Shown: one piece after another, positions 53,718 to 63,177 of the stretch
Layout of the letters: every line of letters begins with the position of its first letter
Position numbering within the stretch: the stretch's first letter is position 1
From: Chitinophaga niabensis
Lineage (GTDB): Bacteria > Bacteroidota > Bacteroidia > Chitinophagales > Chitinophagaceae
Direction of reading: 5' to 3'
Assembly: GCF_900129465.1 (NCBI RefSeq)
Contig: NZ_FSRA01000002.1
Location: 124,001-188,000, forward strand
Length of the DNA stretch: 64,000 bases
Translations under genes and position numbers: made by a program
Notes under the pieces: model-generated
Told to the model about the DNA's origin: nothing
The model's database searches: none
Seen by the model: the letters and a program-made list of their open reading frames with translations, nothing else

Positions 53718-54296
53718 ATGCATAATTATTATACCATCCTGGGGATAGCAGATTTTTCGGGGGCTGAAGAAATAAAAGCAGCCCACCGCAGGCTCTCTAA
53801 AAGATACCATCCGGATCTTAATAACGGCAATAAACTGTATGAGGAAAGATTTAGGGAAATTCAGCATGCCTATGAACAGCTGCGTGATCCATTAACAAAA
53901 GAAAGGCATGACAACCGGTTACGCTACTCTTATGCAGCAAAAAATACTTTTATAGAACCAGAACCCGTTGTAGTGCAACCGGATACTGCTGTAATTAAAT
54001 GGCGACGATCCCGCGGAGCCGCAATTGCCTGTTTAATTCTTCTCCCCCTTTTTGCCCGGGTACTTTTTTCAAAACCCTGGGAAGCGAATGCCCGTGTACA
54101 GGAAACATTCACAGTAGGCTCAGAAAGAGAAGCGGTACTCAACGCACAAGGCAAACCTCATTGGACAACTAAACAGGGAAGTGTTGAAATGTGGGCCTAC
54201 GGCAAAAGTTTTGTGATCTTCCAGGACGGAACAGTAAGCAATTATCTTAACTTAGACAGCAATCTCCACATTTCAGCAGCAGCATCTTATGAATAA
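53718..54296 (+). CDS. Membrane-anchored J-domain protein with a C-terminal SmpA-like segment
   Basis: The 192-residue protein starts with a J domain (NYYTILGIADFSGAEEIKAAHRRLSKRYHPDL) that keeps the HPD motif needed to stimulate DnaK ATPase. After a linker comes one membrane helix (AAIACLILLPLFARVLF). The C-terminal part, TVGSEREAVLNAQGKPHW then WAYGKSFVIFQDGTVSNYL, resembles short SmpA/BamE-like repeats. This is not a DnaJ or CbpA; it has no G/F or zinc region. The frame runs to 53685, but the ATG at 53718 starts the J domain. It overlaps the next gene by 8 bp. Confidence 0.85.
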   Translation: MHNYYTILGIADFSGAEEIKAAHRRLSKRYHPDLNNGNKLYEERFREIQHAYEQLRDPLTKERHDNRLRYSYAAKNTFIEPEPVVVQPDTAVIKWRRSRGAAIACLILLPLFARVLFSKPWEANARVQETFTVGSEREAVLNAQGKPHWTTKQGSVEMWAYGKSFVIFQDGTVSNYLNLDSNLHISAAASYE

Positions 54297-55191
54297 AACT
54301 ACCCGGGGAATTATTACCATTGTTTTCGTGATGTTCATCTGGGGCAGCTCCTTCACGGTGACCAAAATGGTGGTAACTAAAGCACCGCCGCTTACCTCAG
54401 CGGTCATACGAAATATCATTGCCTGCCTGGTACTCCTTCCTTTTTATCTCTCAAGAAGAAGAAAAGTACAGCAAACTTTACCCTATCCCAAACTGGCATT
54501 AATGGGAGTAGTTGGCACCACTGTCTATTATTTATTCTTCAACATAGGAATGAAATACATAGCCGCATCTACCGGTGCACTGATAGAAGGTCTCGTTCCT
54601 GTAGCCATTGCCGTGCCCGCTGCATTGATCCTAAAAGAACAATTAAACAAAAGGACCATCGCCGGTATTTTGCTTTCTGTAACAGGTGTTATACTGGTTG
54701 GCTTTGTGGGCAGCGCGCAAAAATCATCCAATGCATTGCTGGGCAGTACCATGATAGTTGGTGCCGTTTGTTTATGGAGTACCTACACCTTACTGTCCAG
54801 GAGCCTTAAAAATGCGGATACAATACTTGTCACAACGGTTAGTATGTTTATCGGTACCGTTCTCTCCATACCACTTGCGTTAATAGAGATCAGCAATAAC
54901 GGATGGCCGGATATTTCACTCAAAGCCTGGCTGGGCATTATCTACCTGGGTGTTTTTGCATCTGCGGTGGCCTACTTTCTCTATAACAGAGCATTGGAAA
55001 GTTTGCCTGCAGCTCAGGTAGGCAACTTCCTGAACCTGATACCGGTAATAGGTGCTATCATTGCTTTTATCTTTCTGAAAGATACATTCACCTGGTTGCA
55101 GATGGCAGGTGGTATATTAGTTCTGGCAGGTATCTGGCTGAGCAGCAAACGAACTCAATCCCAGGTTTCGAGGAAAAAGAAAATCCAATAG
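54289..55191 (+). CDS. EamA/DMT family transporter (RhaT-like)
   Basis: The 300-residue protein has ten membrane helices in two EamA repeats: FVMFIWGSSFTVTKMVV...IRNIIACLVLLPFYLS at the front and VFASAVAYFLYNRALESLPAAQVGNFLNLIPVIGAIIAFIFLKD at the back. DMT-family exporters move small metabolites; the substrate is unknown. It is translationally coupled to the J-domain gene (8-bp overlap). Its last 37 bases overlap the convergent sigma factor gene. Confidence 0.93.
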   Translation: MNKTTRGIITIVFVMFIWGSSFTVTKMVVTKAPPLTSAVIRNIIACLVLLPFYLSRRRKVQQTLPYPKLALMGVVGTTVYYLFFNIGMKYIAASTGALIEGLVPVAIAVPAALILKEQLNKRTIAGILLSVTGVILVGFVGSAQKSSNALLGSTMIVGAVCLWSTYTLLSRSLKNADTILVTTVSMFIGTVLSIPLALIEISNNGWPDISLKAWLGIIYLGVFASAVAYFLYNRALESLPAAQVGNFLNLIPVIGAIIAFIFLKDTFTWLQMAGGILVLAGIWLSSKRTQSQVSRKKKIQ

Positions 55192-55760
55192 GTAATAAGC
55201 ACACCGGAGGGATGATTGTCCAAAGTTTTACGAAGTGTGGCAATGGCCTGTACGATGTAACTTTTAATGGTGATCCTGGAAACGCCCATAGTTACAGCAA
55301 TATCTTCATGCCGCATGCCTTCGAAGCGGCTTAATTTAAAAGCTTTCTGCTGCTGGGGAGGTAATTGCTGTATGGCCTCCAGGATGGTAGACTCCAGTTC
55401 TTTGAACTCCGCTCTCCCGTTAGCCCATGTTTCATCCTGCTCCCGGAAAAAATGCAGGATGTGCTGCCTGTATGCATCTCCTGAAGCCAGTTTACGAAGG
55501 CGGGTATAGATCATATTCCTCGCTGCTACGAATAAGAAACCTTCAAACTTCTCCACCCCGCCCATGCCGGAACGTTTTTCCCAAACCATCGTAAATATAT
55601 CCTGTGCAATGTCTTCTGCAAGATCAGGGGATTTGGTAAGCAGCAATGCTGTGGAGTAAACAGGGTCCCAGTAATGTTCAAATATAGCCTTGTATGCATG
55701 CTGATCGCCGGAAGCGAGCATACGTAACAATTCACTTTCATTATTTAGAACATGAGGCAT
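55155..55760 (-). CDS. Orphan FecI-like ECF sigma factor
   Basis: The 201-residue protein has region 2 (YKAIFEHYWDPVYSTALLLTKSPDLAEDIAQDIFTMVWEKR) and region 4 (LPPQQQKAFKLSRFEGMRHEDIAVTMGVSRITIKSYIVQAIATLRKTL). The C-terminus GVLITYWIFFFLETWD is hydrophobic. No FecR, SusC or SusD gene lies next to it. A strong terminator separates it from the beta-helix operon upstream, and its 3' end overlaps the EamA gene tail-to-tail. Its target is unknown. Confidence 0.93.
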   Translation of the reverse strand: MPHVLNNESELLRMLASGDQHAYKAIFEHYWDPVYSTALLLTKSPDLAEDIAQDIFTMVWEKRSGMGGVEKFEGFLFVAARNMIYTRLRKLASGDAYRQHILHFFREQDETWANGRAEFKELESTILEAIQQLPPQQQKAFKLSRFEGMRHEDIAVTMGVSRITIKSYIVQAIATLRKTLDNHPSGVLITYWIFFFLETWD

Positions 55761-55834
55761 ATCCTGTGGAACTAGCGCTGGTCTTAACTTAAAAGTAATA
55801 AATGTTTCACAAATTTTCCGGCATTATATTAAAT

Positions 55835-55881
55835 CATTAACAAAAAGGGACAGCCATATTGACTGTCCCTTTTCGTTAATG
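55835..55881. terminator. Terminator of the beta-helix operon
   Basis: An 11-bp core stem (55843-55853 with 55863-55873) extends to 19 pairs with one mismatch (55835-55853 with 55863-55881). It lies 18 bp past the end of the gene ending at 55899 and before the orphan sigma gene. Confidence 0.85.
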
Positions 55882-55898
55882 AAAAACTACTGAATCGT

Positions 55899-57581
55899 TT
55901 ACGGATATGTGATAACTGTACCCATATTACCCGTATTTGCGGGATTATTTACGTAGTTATTTGTCCATCCTCCCAATGCAGCGCCCTGCGTTGAAATGTA
56001 CCCATATGCCGGCCCGGAATAGAACCTGTTGTTATCTATATAAATGTGATCACCATAATAGCGGGTAGGGCCTCCATCAGGCGTATAGTTTCCTGCGGAT
56101 ATAACATATCCACCGCCGCCAAAAAGGTTACCACGCAACAGGATATTGTCAATAAAACCATACGTTGGTTGAATCATGAATGCACCGGTAGCATTGTTGC
56201 CTGCACTACGCACATCAATGTGGTTATCTATTACATTTAATTGAGCAGTACCAATACGCCTTGTACCTCCGTCAACGTGATTGCCTGCACCTCCTGGATC
56301 TCCGCCATCCCCCGGCAGATTATTAATTAGACAATTTCTCACAATGGAAGCGCCGCCAAATGAAAATCCTCCTCCCTGGATCGATACCTCTACTCTTAAA
56401 AAGGTCACGTCTTTATCCAGTGGAGTTTGCTGCGGATGTGCCGCATAGCTGCCAAGACCACCAGATCCTTCAATATGCGAATCTTTGATCAGCACTGCAC
56501 CCTCCGTTGAACCAACAGGCCATCCATTACTGGCTTCAGAAACGATCCAGCATCTGTCAATAATAATATTACCCTCACTCACATCCAGGTTTACTATTTT
56601 CTTCATGCTGATGGTTGAACCTCTTGGTATACGCCCCCCGGTATACAGCGGAAGCGTTAACTTATCTATACCCTTACCTCTTAATCCTGCATTGGTGGAA
56701 TCTATCTGCCAGCCACGTAAGCCACTGCTGGTTGAGCCTGAAGTAATGTTGATCGCAGTACTTGCAACAGAAAGGTTGCCTGCTGCATCTCTCGCTCTTA
56801 CTTTGATACTATAGGCGGTAGAAGGGGTCAATCCATAAATATTAGCCCAGGTACCGTAAACGGAAGCGAGTAATACCGTGTCGTTGTACACATTGTACCC
56901 GGTAACAGCATCGTTATCCGTAGAAGGTTTCCAGCTCAGATCAAGACCATAGGCATAATTTTCAGTAATGGTAACAGAATCGGGAGTAGTTGGAGCACTG
57001 ATATCCGGGAGTACCTCAAAAGTAACATCACGGAAGTAATTGGTGCTATGATATGTGCCTGTAGGAAACGCTCCTAAGGTTGAGCCAAAAACACCATTGG
57101 CTCCAACAATCGTACTTAATGGTCCATTGGTCACAACGTTTTCCAATCCATTGGCAGTAGCACCGTATTCCGTGTTAGAGTTAACTGTTACTACATACAC
57201 TGTGTTCGCCGTAGTTACATAGGGTGTGCTCAGCGTTGCGGTTTGCCAGCCTGAAGCTGTTTCTCCCGTAAAGGTTACACTGGCCAGCACTGTGCCTCCG
57301 GCAGACCATATGCGTCCAGTGTGGGTACCGGTTTCTCCTGTGGTCTTGTAATAACGGATCTGTGTGATCTGCCCAAGGCTGGTGACCTTGAATTTCGTAC
57401 CCAACTCGTAGGGGCCGTCGTTACCTGATACGGCAGGCGTTTGCGAAGTGAATATGTTATAGAACTCATCTTCCTCATCCATGGTGGCAAGAAGATCCGG
57501 CTTCACCCTTTCGCGGTCTTTCAGTTTGTTACAACTGGTTGTCAGGCAACCAGCCAATAAAAATAGAAACAGAACTCTCAT
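55899..57581 (-). CDS. DUF4082 - fibronectin III - parallel beta-helix lipoprotein (copy 2)
   Basis: The 560-residue lipoprotein has lipobox TTSC, then a DUF4082 jelly-roll domain (about 40-190; TKFKVTSLGQITQIRYYKTTGETGTHTGRIW, FTGETASGWQTATLS), a fibronectin type III domain (about 200-290; TGYNVYNDTVLLAS, YGLTPSTAYSIKVRARDAAGNLS) and a right-handed parallel beta-helix (about 330-540; DRCWIVSEAS, IDNHIDVRSAGNN, IDNILLRGNLFGGGGYV). It is a close tandem duplicate of the next gene. No lyase catalytic triad is obvious, so binding rather than cleavage is possible. Confidence 0.85.
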   Translation of the reverse strand: MRVLFLFLLAGCLTTSCNKLKDRERVKPDLLATMDEEDEFYNIFTSQTPAVSGNDGPYELGTKFKVTSLGQITQIRYYKTTGETGTHTGRIWSAGGTVLASVTFTGETASGWQTATLSTPYVTTANTVYVVTVNSNTEYGATANGLENVVTNGPLSTIVGANGVFGSTLGAFPTGTYHSTNYFRDVTFEVLPDISAPTTPDSVTITENYAYGLDLSWKPSTDNDAVTGYNVYNDTVLLASVYGTWANIYGLTPSTAYSIKVRARDAAGNLSVASTAINITSGSTSSGLRGWQIDSTNAGLRGKGIDKLTLPLYTGGRIPRGSTISMKKIVNLDVSEGNIIIDRCWIVSEASNGWPVGSTEGAVLIKDSHIEGSGGLGSYAAHPQQTPLDKDVTFLRVEVSIQGGGFSFGGASIVRNCLINNLPGDGGDPGGAGNHVDGGTRRIGTAQLNVIDNHIDVRSAGNNATGAFMIQPTYGFIDNILLRGNLFGGGGYVISAGNYTPDGGPTRYYGDHIYIDNNRFYSGPAYGYISTQGAALGGWTNNYVNNPANTGNMGTVITYP

Positions 57582-57620
57582 GTTTTAAGGTTTTTTTAGG
57601 TTATTATAATTGACATCTGA

Positions 57621-59294
57621 TTATGGATTACTGATGGCAGTTCCTTTATTATCTGTATTTGCAGGATTATTTACATAGTTATTGGTCCATGATCCAAACC
57701 CTGGCCCGCTTGGCATCGCTGCATAAGCATACCCGGGGCCGGTGTAGAACCTGTTGTTATCTGCATAAAGATGGGAGCCATAAGTATTGCCGCTGTGGTT
57801 TTCCCCATATACAGTATATCCTCCGCCGCCAAATAGGTTACCGCGTAACAGGATATTGTCTATAAAGCCCCATAGTGGTTGAATAAAGAATGCAGAGGAA
57901 CCATTGCCACCGGCAGAACGTATATCTATCTGGTTATCTATTACGTTCAGTTGTGCTGTACCGGCACGCCTTGTTCCACCGTCAACATGATTACCTGTTG
58001 TAGCAGGGTTACCATAACCAGGCATGTTATGAATAAAACAGTTCCTTACAATGCTGGGGCCATTTAGCAGGAATCCACCTCCCTGGTCTGTAATTTCTGT
58101 TCTTAATAAAGTCACCGCTTTATTAGTAGGAGCCTGGTATGGCGCTGTAAAATATTTACCCGGGGTACCAGTTCCTTCTATCCGTGAATCTTTGATCAAT
58201 ACGGCGCCATTATCAGAACCCACAGCCCAGGAACCACTTCCTGTGGTAACGATCCAGCATCTGTCAATAATGATATTACCGGCACTCAGGTTGGGATCTA
58301 CCAGTTTTTTCATACTGATGGTGGAACCTGCTGCAATAGCGCCGGTATGCAACGGCAGGCTGTTCTTATTTACACCAACACCGGTTAATCCGGAATTGGT
58401 AGAATCGATCTGCCAGCCACGCAAACCACTGCTGGCCGCACCTGTAGTTACGCTGAGCGCAGTGCTTGCAGCAGAAAGATTACCTGCCGCATCTTTTGCT
58501 TTTACTTTGATGCTATAGGCAGTAGACGGGGTCAATCCATAAATATTAGCCCAGGTACCAGTAACAGCAGCGATCAATACCGTATCGTTGTATACATTGT
58601 ATCCTGTAACATTAACATTGTCAGTGGAAGCTGTCCAGCTAAGGTCAACACCATATCCTGTAATATCAGAGGACGTAACAGAAGTCGGGGTAGTTGGCGC
58701 TGTAACATCTCCGGTTCCACTACTCACAAAAGTAATATCACGGAAGTAGTTGGAATTATTATATGAGCTGGTTGGGAACGCACCTAATGTTGTACCATAA
58801 ACACCATTGGAACCAACAACCGTACTTAAAGGGCCATTGGTAACAGCTGATGCCAAACCTCCGTTAGTAGCGCCATATCTTGCATTGGAGTTAACCGATA
58901 CCACATAGGTAGTATTGGCAGAAATGCTATAGGGCGTGCTCAGTGTTGCCGTTTGCCAGCCGGAAGCCGTTTCTCCTGTAAAGGTTACACTCGCCAGCTG
59001 TGTACCGGCTGCAGACCACAAACGGCCGGTATGTGTACCATTCTCTCCGCTATATTTATAATAACGGATCTGTGTAATGGTTCCGGATTCTGAGGACCGG
59101 AATTTCATACCCATTTCATAAGGGCCATCGGTATCTGTTGTGGAAGGGGTTTGAGAGGTGAACACGTTATATGTCCCCCCCTCATCATTCAATGTTGCAA
59201 GAACGCCATCTGCCTTAACGGTATCACGGTCTTTCATTTTTGAACAACCTGTGGCCACGAGTGCAGTCAGCAAAACTAAACTTAGGATTTTCAT
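57621..59294 (-). CDS. DUF4082 - fibronectin III - parallel beta-helix lipoprotein (copy 1)
   Basis: The 557-residue lipoprotein has lipobox VATGC and the same three domains in the same order as copy 2, with most landmarks conserved word for word (ASVTFTGETASGWQTATLSTPY, WANIYGLTPSTAYSIKVKAK, LRGWQIDSTNSGL, IDNILLRGNLFGGGGY). The start is preceded by the same AAACCTTAAAACATG block as copy 2, so the duplication includes the leader. It lies 29 bp after the shorter beta-helix gene and 39 bp before copy 2. Confidence 0.85.
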   Translation of the reverse strand: MKILSLVLLTALVATGCSKMKDRDTVKADGVLATLNDEGGTYNVFTSQTPSTTDTDGPYEMGMKFRSSESGTITQIRYYKYSGENGTHTGRLWSAAGTQLASVTFTGETASGWQTATLSTPYSISANTTYVVSVNSNARYGATNGGLASAVTNGPLSTVVGSNGVYGTTLGAFPTSSYNNSNYFRDITFVSSGTGDVTAPTTPTSVTSSDITGYGVDLSWTASTDNVNVTGYNVYNDTVLIAAVTGTWANIYGLTPSTAYSIKVKAKDAAGNLSAASTALSVTTGAASSGLRGWQIDSTNSGLTGVGVNKNSLPLHTGAIAAGSTISMKKLVDPNLSAGNIIIDRCWIVTTGSGSWAVGSDNGAVLIKDSRIEGTGTPGKYFTAPYQAPTNKAVTLLRTEITDQGGGFLLNGPSIVRNCFIHNMPGYGNPATTGNHVDGGTRRAGTAQLNVIDNQIDIRSAGGNGSSAFFIQPLWGFIDNILLRGNLFGGGGYTVYGENHSGNTYGSHLYADNNRFYTGPGYAYAAMPSGPGFGSWTNNYVNNPANTDNKGTAISNP

Positions 59295-59323
59295 GTTTTA
59301 AGGTTTTAAACAATAAACAATCA

Positions 59324-60307
59324 TTACCAGTTTACTAGTACAGGGGTAAAGGGCTCATCATTATCATCCCAAACGTTGTTTGTCCATACCGCCGGATAAA
59401 ACTCCCAATAACTTGCAGGGCCATAGTCTCCGCCTAATGGATTCCTTGCACCCGGGTCAGGTGGGTTACGTCTTACCCTGTTGCCGGTACAAATGCCAGC
59501 ACCCAAACCAGCACCATTATTCGGGAAATTCAGCCTGATGGCATAGGAACCACCGGTCACTTTGTTATTAGTGATCTTAACATTACGGGAAGCAGCGCCC
59601 TGCATGAAAATAGAAGCAGTATTGGATTCATCCAGTAACTCTATGTTATTGGCATTTACGGTTACGTTGTTAGAGTTGCCCCAGATGAACACACCATCAT
59701 GATGTTTTGATTTATCCTGTGTAACCCATATTTCATGAATGAAATTGTTCTCCACCAGGGAATTGCTCATGGCATCAACACCTCTTACCACATCATGAAT
59801 ATTATTGTTCCTGATGGTAGTATTCGTTGCGCAGCCAGCTATTCCGCAGTCTACATCATTGGGGTTAAAACTTCCTACTTCAGGTCCGATGTCGCAGTTC
59901 TCAATGAGGATAGATGTCCTGTCGCCATTTACGCCTGGTACGCTTGGCTGCGCAGTGTTCTGAAACCATACTACCGTACGGTCAAAACCGATCGTAGCAT
60001 CTCCGCGAACACGGCAGCGCCTGATAGTACAACGTTTCACAGATACAGGGATAGATATATACCCGGTAACAAGCACATCACTCAGTACTTCATTGTTACG
60101 CATGGTATAGTTAGCATAAGTTTTTTTAGGTTTCCACCCTCTTGGAAGACCGGTGTTGCTGGCATCAGGCCAGCTCCTGTCGCCACACCTGTTTTTTGAA
60201 TAGGATAAAGCATCTTTGAGGGATACCTTATCCAGTGCCGCCTCTTTAGAGGAACATCCGGCGAGTAAGATGCCGATAAAAAATAATACTAGTCTTTGTT
60301 TCATCAT
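59324..60307 (-). CDS. Right-handed parallel beta-helix lipoprotein
   Basis: The 327-residue lipoprotein has lipobox LAGC and a beta-helix built from short coils with Asn ladders: SVKRCTIRRCRVRGDATIG, TSILIENCDIGPEVGSF, NTTIRNNNIHDVVRG, NVTVNANNIELLDESN and NVKITNNKVTGGSYAIR. It lacks the DUF4082 and FnIII domains of the next two genes. Such folds occur in polysaccharide lyases, epimerases and surface binding proteins. A catalytic role is not visible. It sits 16 bp after the Ca2+-binding protein gene. Confidence 0.82.
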   Translation of the reverse strand: MMKQRLVLFFIGILLAGCSSKEAALDKVSLKDALSYSKNRCGDRSWPDASNTGLPRGWKPKKTYANYTMRNNEVLSDVLVTGYISIPVSVKRCTIRRCRVRGDATIGFDRTVVWFQNTAQPSVPGVNGDRTSILIENCDIGPEVGSFNPNDVDCGIAGCATNTTIRNNNIHDVVRGVDAMSNSLVENNFIHEIWVTQDKSKHHDGVFIWGNSNNVTVNANNIELLDESNTASIFMQGAASRNVKITNNKVTGGSYAIRLNFPNNGAGLGAGICTGNRVRRNPPDPGARNPLGGDYGPASYWEFYPAVWTNNVWDDNDEPFTPVLVNW

Positions 60308-60323
60308 TTGGTTGTTTAAATGG

Positions 60324-62063
60324 TTAATTGTTTATAATACTCTCAAGTAGCGGGGTCCAGTTCCTTTCATAATATGCCTTCATTAACGTGTTGATCTTAT
60401 CCGTTTGGTTGCTCTTTTCAAAATGGGTCAGCAGATCATTGAAAATGTAGAATTGAAGCCAATAACCGTTGCTGTACTTCTCCCATTTGCTTTTGGGACT
60501 TGTTAGCGAAGCATACCATTTATAATTGATCTTAAGGGCCTTGGCCACTTTAATAGATTGCAATGCATTGCTCCACATTTCATCTGCTACTTTTTCAAAC
60601 AGGTTATGATACTCCTTGTAGGTAAACTTCCTCGTATCGATTATTTCATACCTGATATTAAATGGGCGCAGATTCGTCACCCGTTCAAAAGTGGCATCAC
60701 CGTCCAGATCATGTTTGATAAGATCAAAGAAACCATCTCCGTCCGTATCTTCATAAGCGATGGTGGGGAACTGTTTCGGCTCATCAGGAAGGCGTTCATA
60801 TCCTCCTTCATACAATCCACCCCAGCCCTGATAACATGCCGCATTCTGGTCAATCCTCCAGCAACCTTTTTCTGCACCGTATAAATGGATCTTACCATCA
60901 AAACCGATATACAGTTTGCCTTTTCCGGAATTATCCTCATCCCATTCCCCCCTGTCTCCGGCAGCATCTGCCTGTGGATTATGGTCAATTCCATTATTAT
61001 TCTTTCCTATCCTGAAAAGGTTCTTAGGTTCATAAAACTCTACCCGCTCCCAACGTTCACAATCATCATCTTCATCAAACACCATCCAGCAGCGGCTCCA
61101 TTCGCCTTTATTAAAGATCCTGTCCAATGCAACATCCCTGGATGTATATACCAATGTGTTTAATGCTCTCCATCTTTTATCATATAACAGATGACTGATC
61201 CGTGCATCAATATCTGCATGATCATTATTTATCTTATGTACCTGGTCTTTATAAGAAAAACCCTTCCCTTCAAAGTACAGGCTGAAATCATAATCAAATT
61301 CATTTGAAGGTGCATTATCATTATCCAGATCAATGGATAAAAAGGCCCGGTTTACCACTCCATTTAGTGAAACATCACCCGCTGAATCGAAACGGCCTTT
61401 ATCCTCCAGCCTTACAGACATTTCCGTAAGCCCGTCATGATCCGCATCATAAAATATAAATGGGTTCTCCCAATTGATCCCAGGGTCTTTGATCCGGTAA
61501 CTGGGAGCATGTGTTTTCAGAAAAAGCGTTTGCCCATGATAATCTTCAAAGAAATTGGAGGCGCCGCCATGTGTCCAGCATCTTAATACCAGCTCTTTCC
61601 AGTTAATAAAATGAAATGCTCCATCCTTTTCATCATCAATGATCCACATGTAATTGCTGCTCCAATCCCATCCATCAACAGACTTCAGATCACTGTTCTC
61701 CACTACCAGCTGCATATCCGCTTCTCCATCACCATCGTTATCTATCCAGTCAACACTCAGATCTCCGGGGCCTGCAAATACGCCATCCCCATTCCTATCG
61801 ATCAATAAACAATCACTATCAAGATCACCTTCTGTGTCACTGTAGGTCATATCATCATCATCGTCTACCCATATGGCATTAGCACCATTGAATAATCTGA
61901 TCTTTATCAGATCCGGATCACCGTCCCCGTCTAAATCCACATGCGCAGGTTTATCCATATATCTAGGCCTGAATTCGTTCAATAGCTGGGCAGAGGCCTT
62001 ACTTAAAACCCCCATGCAGGCAACCAGCAGGATCAACCCTGTTCTCTTCAGATCTATGTTCAT
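60324..62063 (-). CDS. Secreted protein with multiple DxDxDG Ca2+-binding loops
   Basis: The 579-residue protein has a signal peptide (LILLVACMGVLSKASA) and at least six acidic loops of the DxDxDG type, for example DLDGDGDPDL, DRNGDGVFAG, DNDGDGEADM, DADHDGLTEM, DTDGDGFFDL and DLDGDATFE. These resemble EF-hand-like or thrombospondin type 3/dockerin loops and point to Ca2+-dependent folding. The C-terminal 110 residues are helical and free of loops. I do not recognise the whole. It overlaps the nitrilase-like gene by 4 bp. Confidence 0.75.
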   Translation of the reverse strand: MNIDLKRTGLILLVACMGVLSKASAQLLNEFRPRYMDKPAHVDLDGDGDPDLIKIRLFNGANAIWVDDDDDMTYSDTEGDLDSDCLLIDRNGDGVFAGPGDLSVDWIDNDGDGEADMQLVVENSDLKSVDGWDWSSNYMWIIDDEKDGAFHFINWKELVLRCWTHGGASNFFEDYHGQTLFLKTHAPSYRIKDPGINWENPFIFYDADHDGLTEMSVRLEDKGRFDSAGDVSLNGVVNRAFLSIDLDNDNAPSNEFDYDFSLYFEGKGFSYKDQVHKINNDHADIDARISHLLYDKRWRALNTLVYTSRDVALDRIFNKGEWSRCWMVFDEDDDCERWERVEFYEPKNLFRIGKNNNGIDHNPQADAAGDRGEWDEDNSGKGKLYIGFDGKIHLYGAEKGCWRIDQNAACYQGWGGLYEGGYERLPDEPKQFPTIAYEDTDGDGFFDLIKHDLDGDATFERVTNLRPFNIRYEIIDTRKFTYKEYHNLFEKVADEMWSNALQSIKVAKALKINYKWYASLTSPKSKWEKYSNGYWLQFYIFNDLLTHFEKSNQTDKINTLMKAYYERNWTPLLESIINN

Positions 62064-63094
62064 TGCTTCCGGGCTTTTATCTGTGCCACTTCAGAATCCT
62101 GCACATGCTGTTCAAATGTTCTGATGTTGAACTCCTTTAAAACATCTTTCACCTTCACCTCCGGGGACAAACTCTCTATAATGGCCCATTCTTCCTCATG
62201 AAAAATAGTGATACGTATCTTTCGGCCATATTTCTCTTTTATCTTTTCAAACTGAAATACATGTGGCCAAACGTGTACGAAAGCTTTCTCCAGATTAATA
62301 GGAGCACATACCAGGTTTCTATTCCAGATACCCGTCTTCGCAATTTCCATCCCGGACATATCGCAGATCTTAGATGTGTCTTTCCTTGTGCTGGACACTA
62401 CATGGTATCTGTTCTGCCAGGCCCTGGTGTTCACCATCTGGCCACCGGCGAAAGCTGAGGGCCAAAAGACAATTTCAGCCCCGCTTTCTCTTAGTTTCCG
62501 CCAACAGTCTTCCCATAAAATATCAAAGCAGATCTGAATACCAATTATGCCAAAATCAGTTTTAAAAACCGGAGGTGATAAGGTGCCGGGGGTAAGACCA
62601 AATGACACCTCGTCCTCCACGATATGCGCTTTCCTGTATTCACCAAGTCTCTTCCCCTGCCTGTCAAATACCACGGCAGAATTATACACGCTTCCGGCTT
62701 CTTCCGTATACACCGGGCAGATAACATAACAATTGTTTGTTTTAGCAAACGCTGCAAACTGCTTTAAGGTCTCTGCGGAAAAAGCCACTTCTTCTTTAAA
62801 AGTGTATTTCCGTTTTATATTGGATGTATTAAAGAGTTCCGGCAGGCAGATGATATCCGGTTTAAAAACAAGTGCCTCGCGGAGTACTTCAAATATTCTC
62901 TCCACCATTAACGCTGGTGTTTCCGCTGCCATGTCCATTTGAGACACTGTGGCAATCCATACTTCCCTGGCAGCACTTTCAGTTACGGCACCTGGCAAAG
63001 TATTAGCCAATCCACCGGAAGCGATGGTTACCCCTCCTGCTGCCATAGCCGAAGCGGACAGGAATTTCCTACGCGAAATCATATTTCTTCTCAT
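62060..63094 (-). CDS. Tat-exported carbon-nitrogen hydrolase (nitrilase superfamily)
   Basis: The 344-residue protein starts with a twin-arginine signal (ISRRKFLSASAMAAGGVTIASGG). Its catalytic triad is visible as Glu86 (ICLPELFN), Lys155 (EYRKAHIV) and Cys189 (IGIQICFDILWED). The nitrilase fold acts on amides, nitriles or carbamoyl groups. Tat export before an otherwise cytoplasmic-type domain is unusual and suggests that it acts on amides outside the inner membrane. It starts at 63094 (or ATG 63082) and overlaps the next gene by 4 bp. Confidence 0.88.
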   Translation of the reverse strand: MRRNMISRRKFLSASAMAAGGVTIASGGLANTLPGAVTESAAREVWIATVSQMDMAAETPALMVERIFEVLREALVFKPDIICLPELFNTSNIKRKYTFKEEVAFSAETLKQFAAFAKTNNCYVICPVYTEEAGSVYNSAVVFDRQGKRLGEYRKAHIVEDEVSFGLTPGTLSPPVFKTDFGIIGIQICFDILWEDCWRKLRESGAEIVFWPSAFAGGQMVNTRAWQNRYHVVSSTRKDTSKICDMSGMEIAKTGIWNRNLVCAPINLEKAFVHVWPHVFQFEKIKEKYGRKIRITIFHEEEWAIIESLSPEVKVKDVLKEFNIRTFEQHVQDSEVAQIKARKQ

Positions 63095-63177
63095 CTTTGA
63101 TATTTGGTTCGTTTATGGACGTAAAAGGCTGCCCTGCAAATACTGCAGGTTCTGAGGGAACAAACCGATCTTCATTT

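Noticed and set aside
55899..60307. Pectate-lyase assignment for the beta-helix proteins
   Set aside because: The fold fits, but I could not see a Ca2+-coordinating Asp cluster with catalytic Arg or Lys, so no enzyme name is given.
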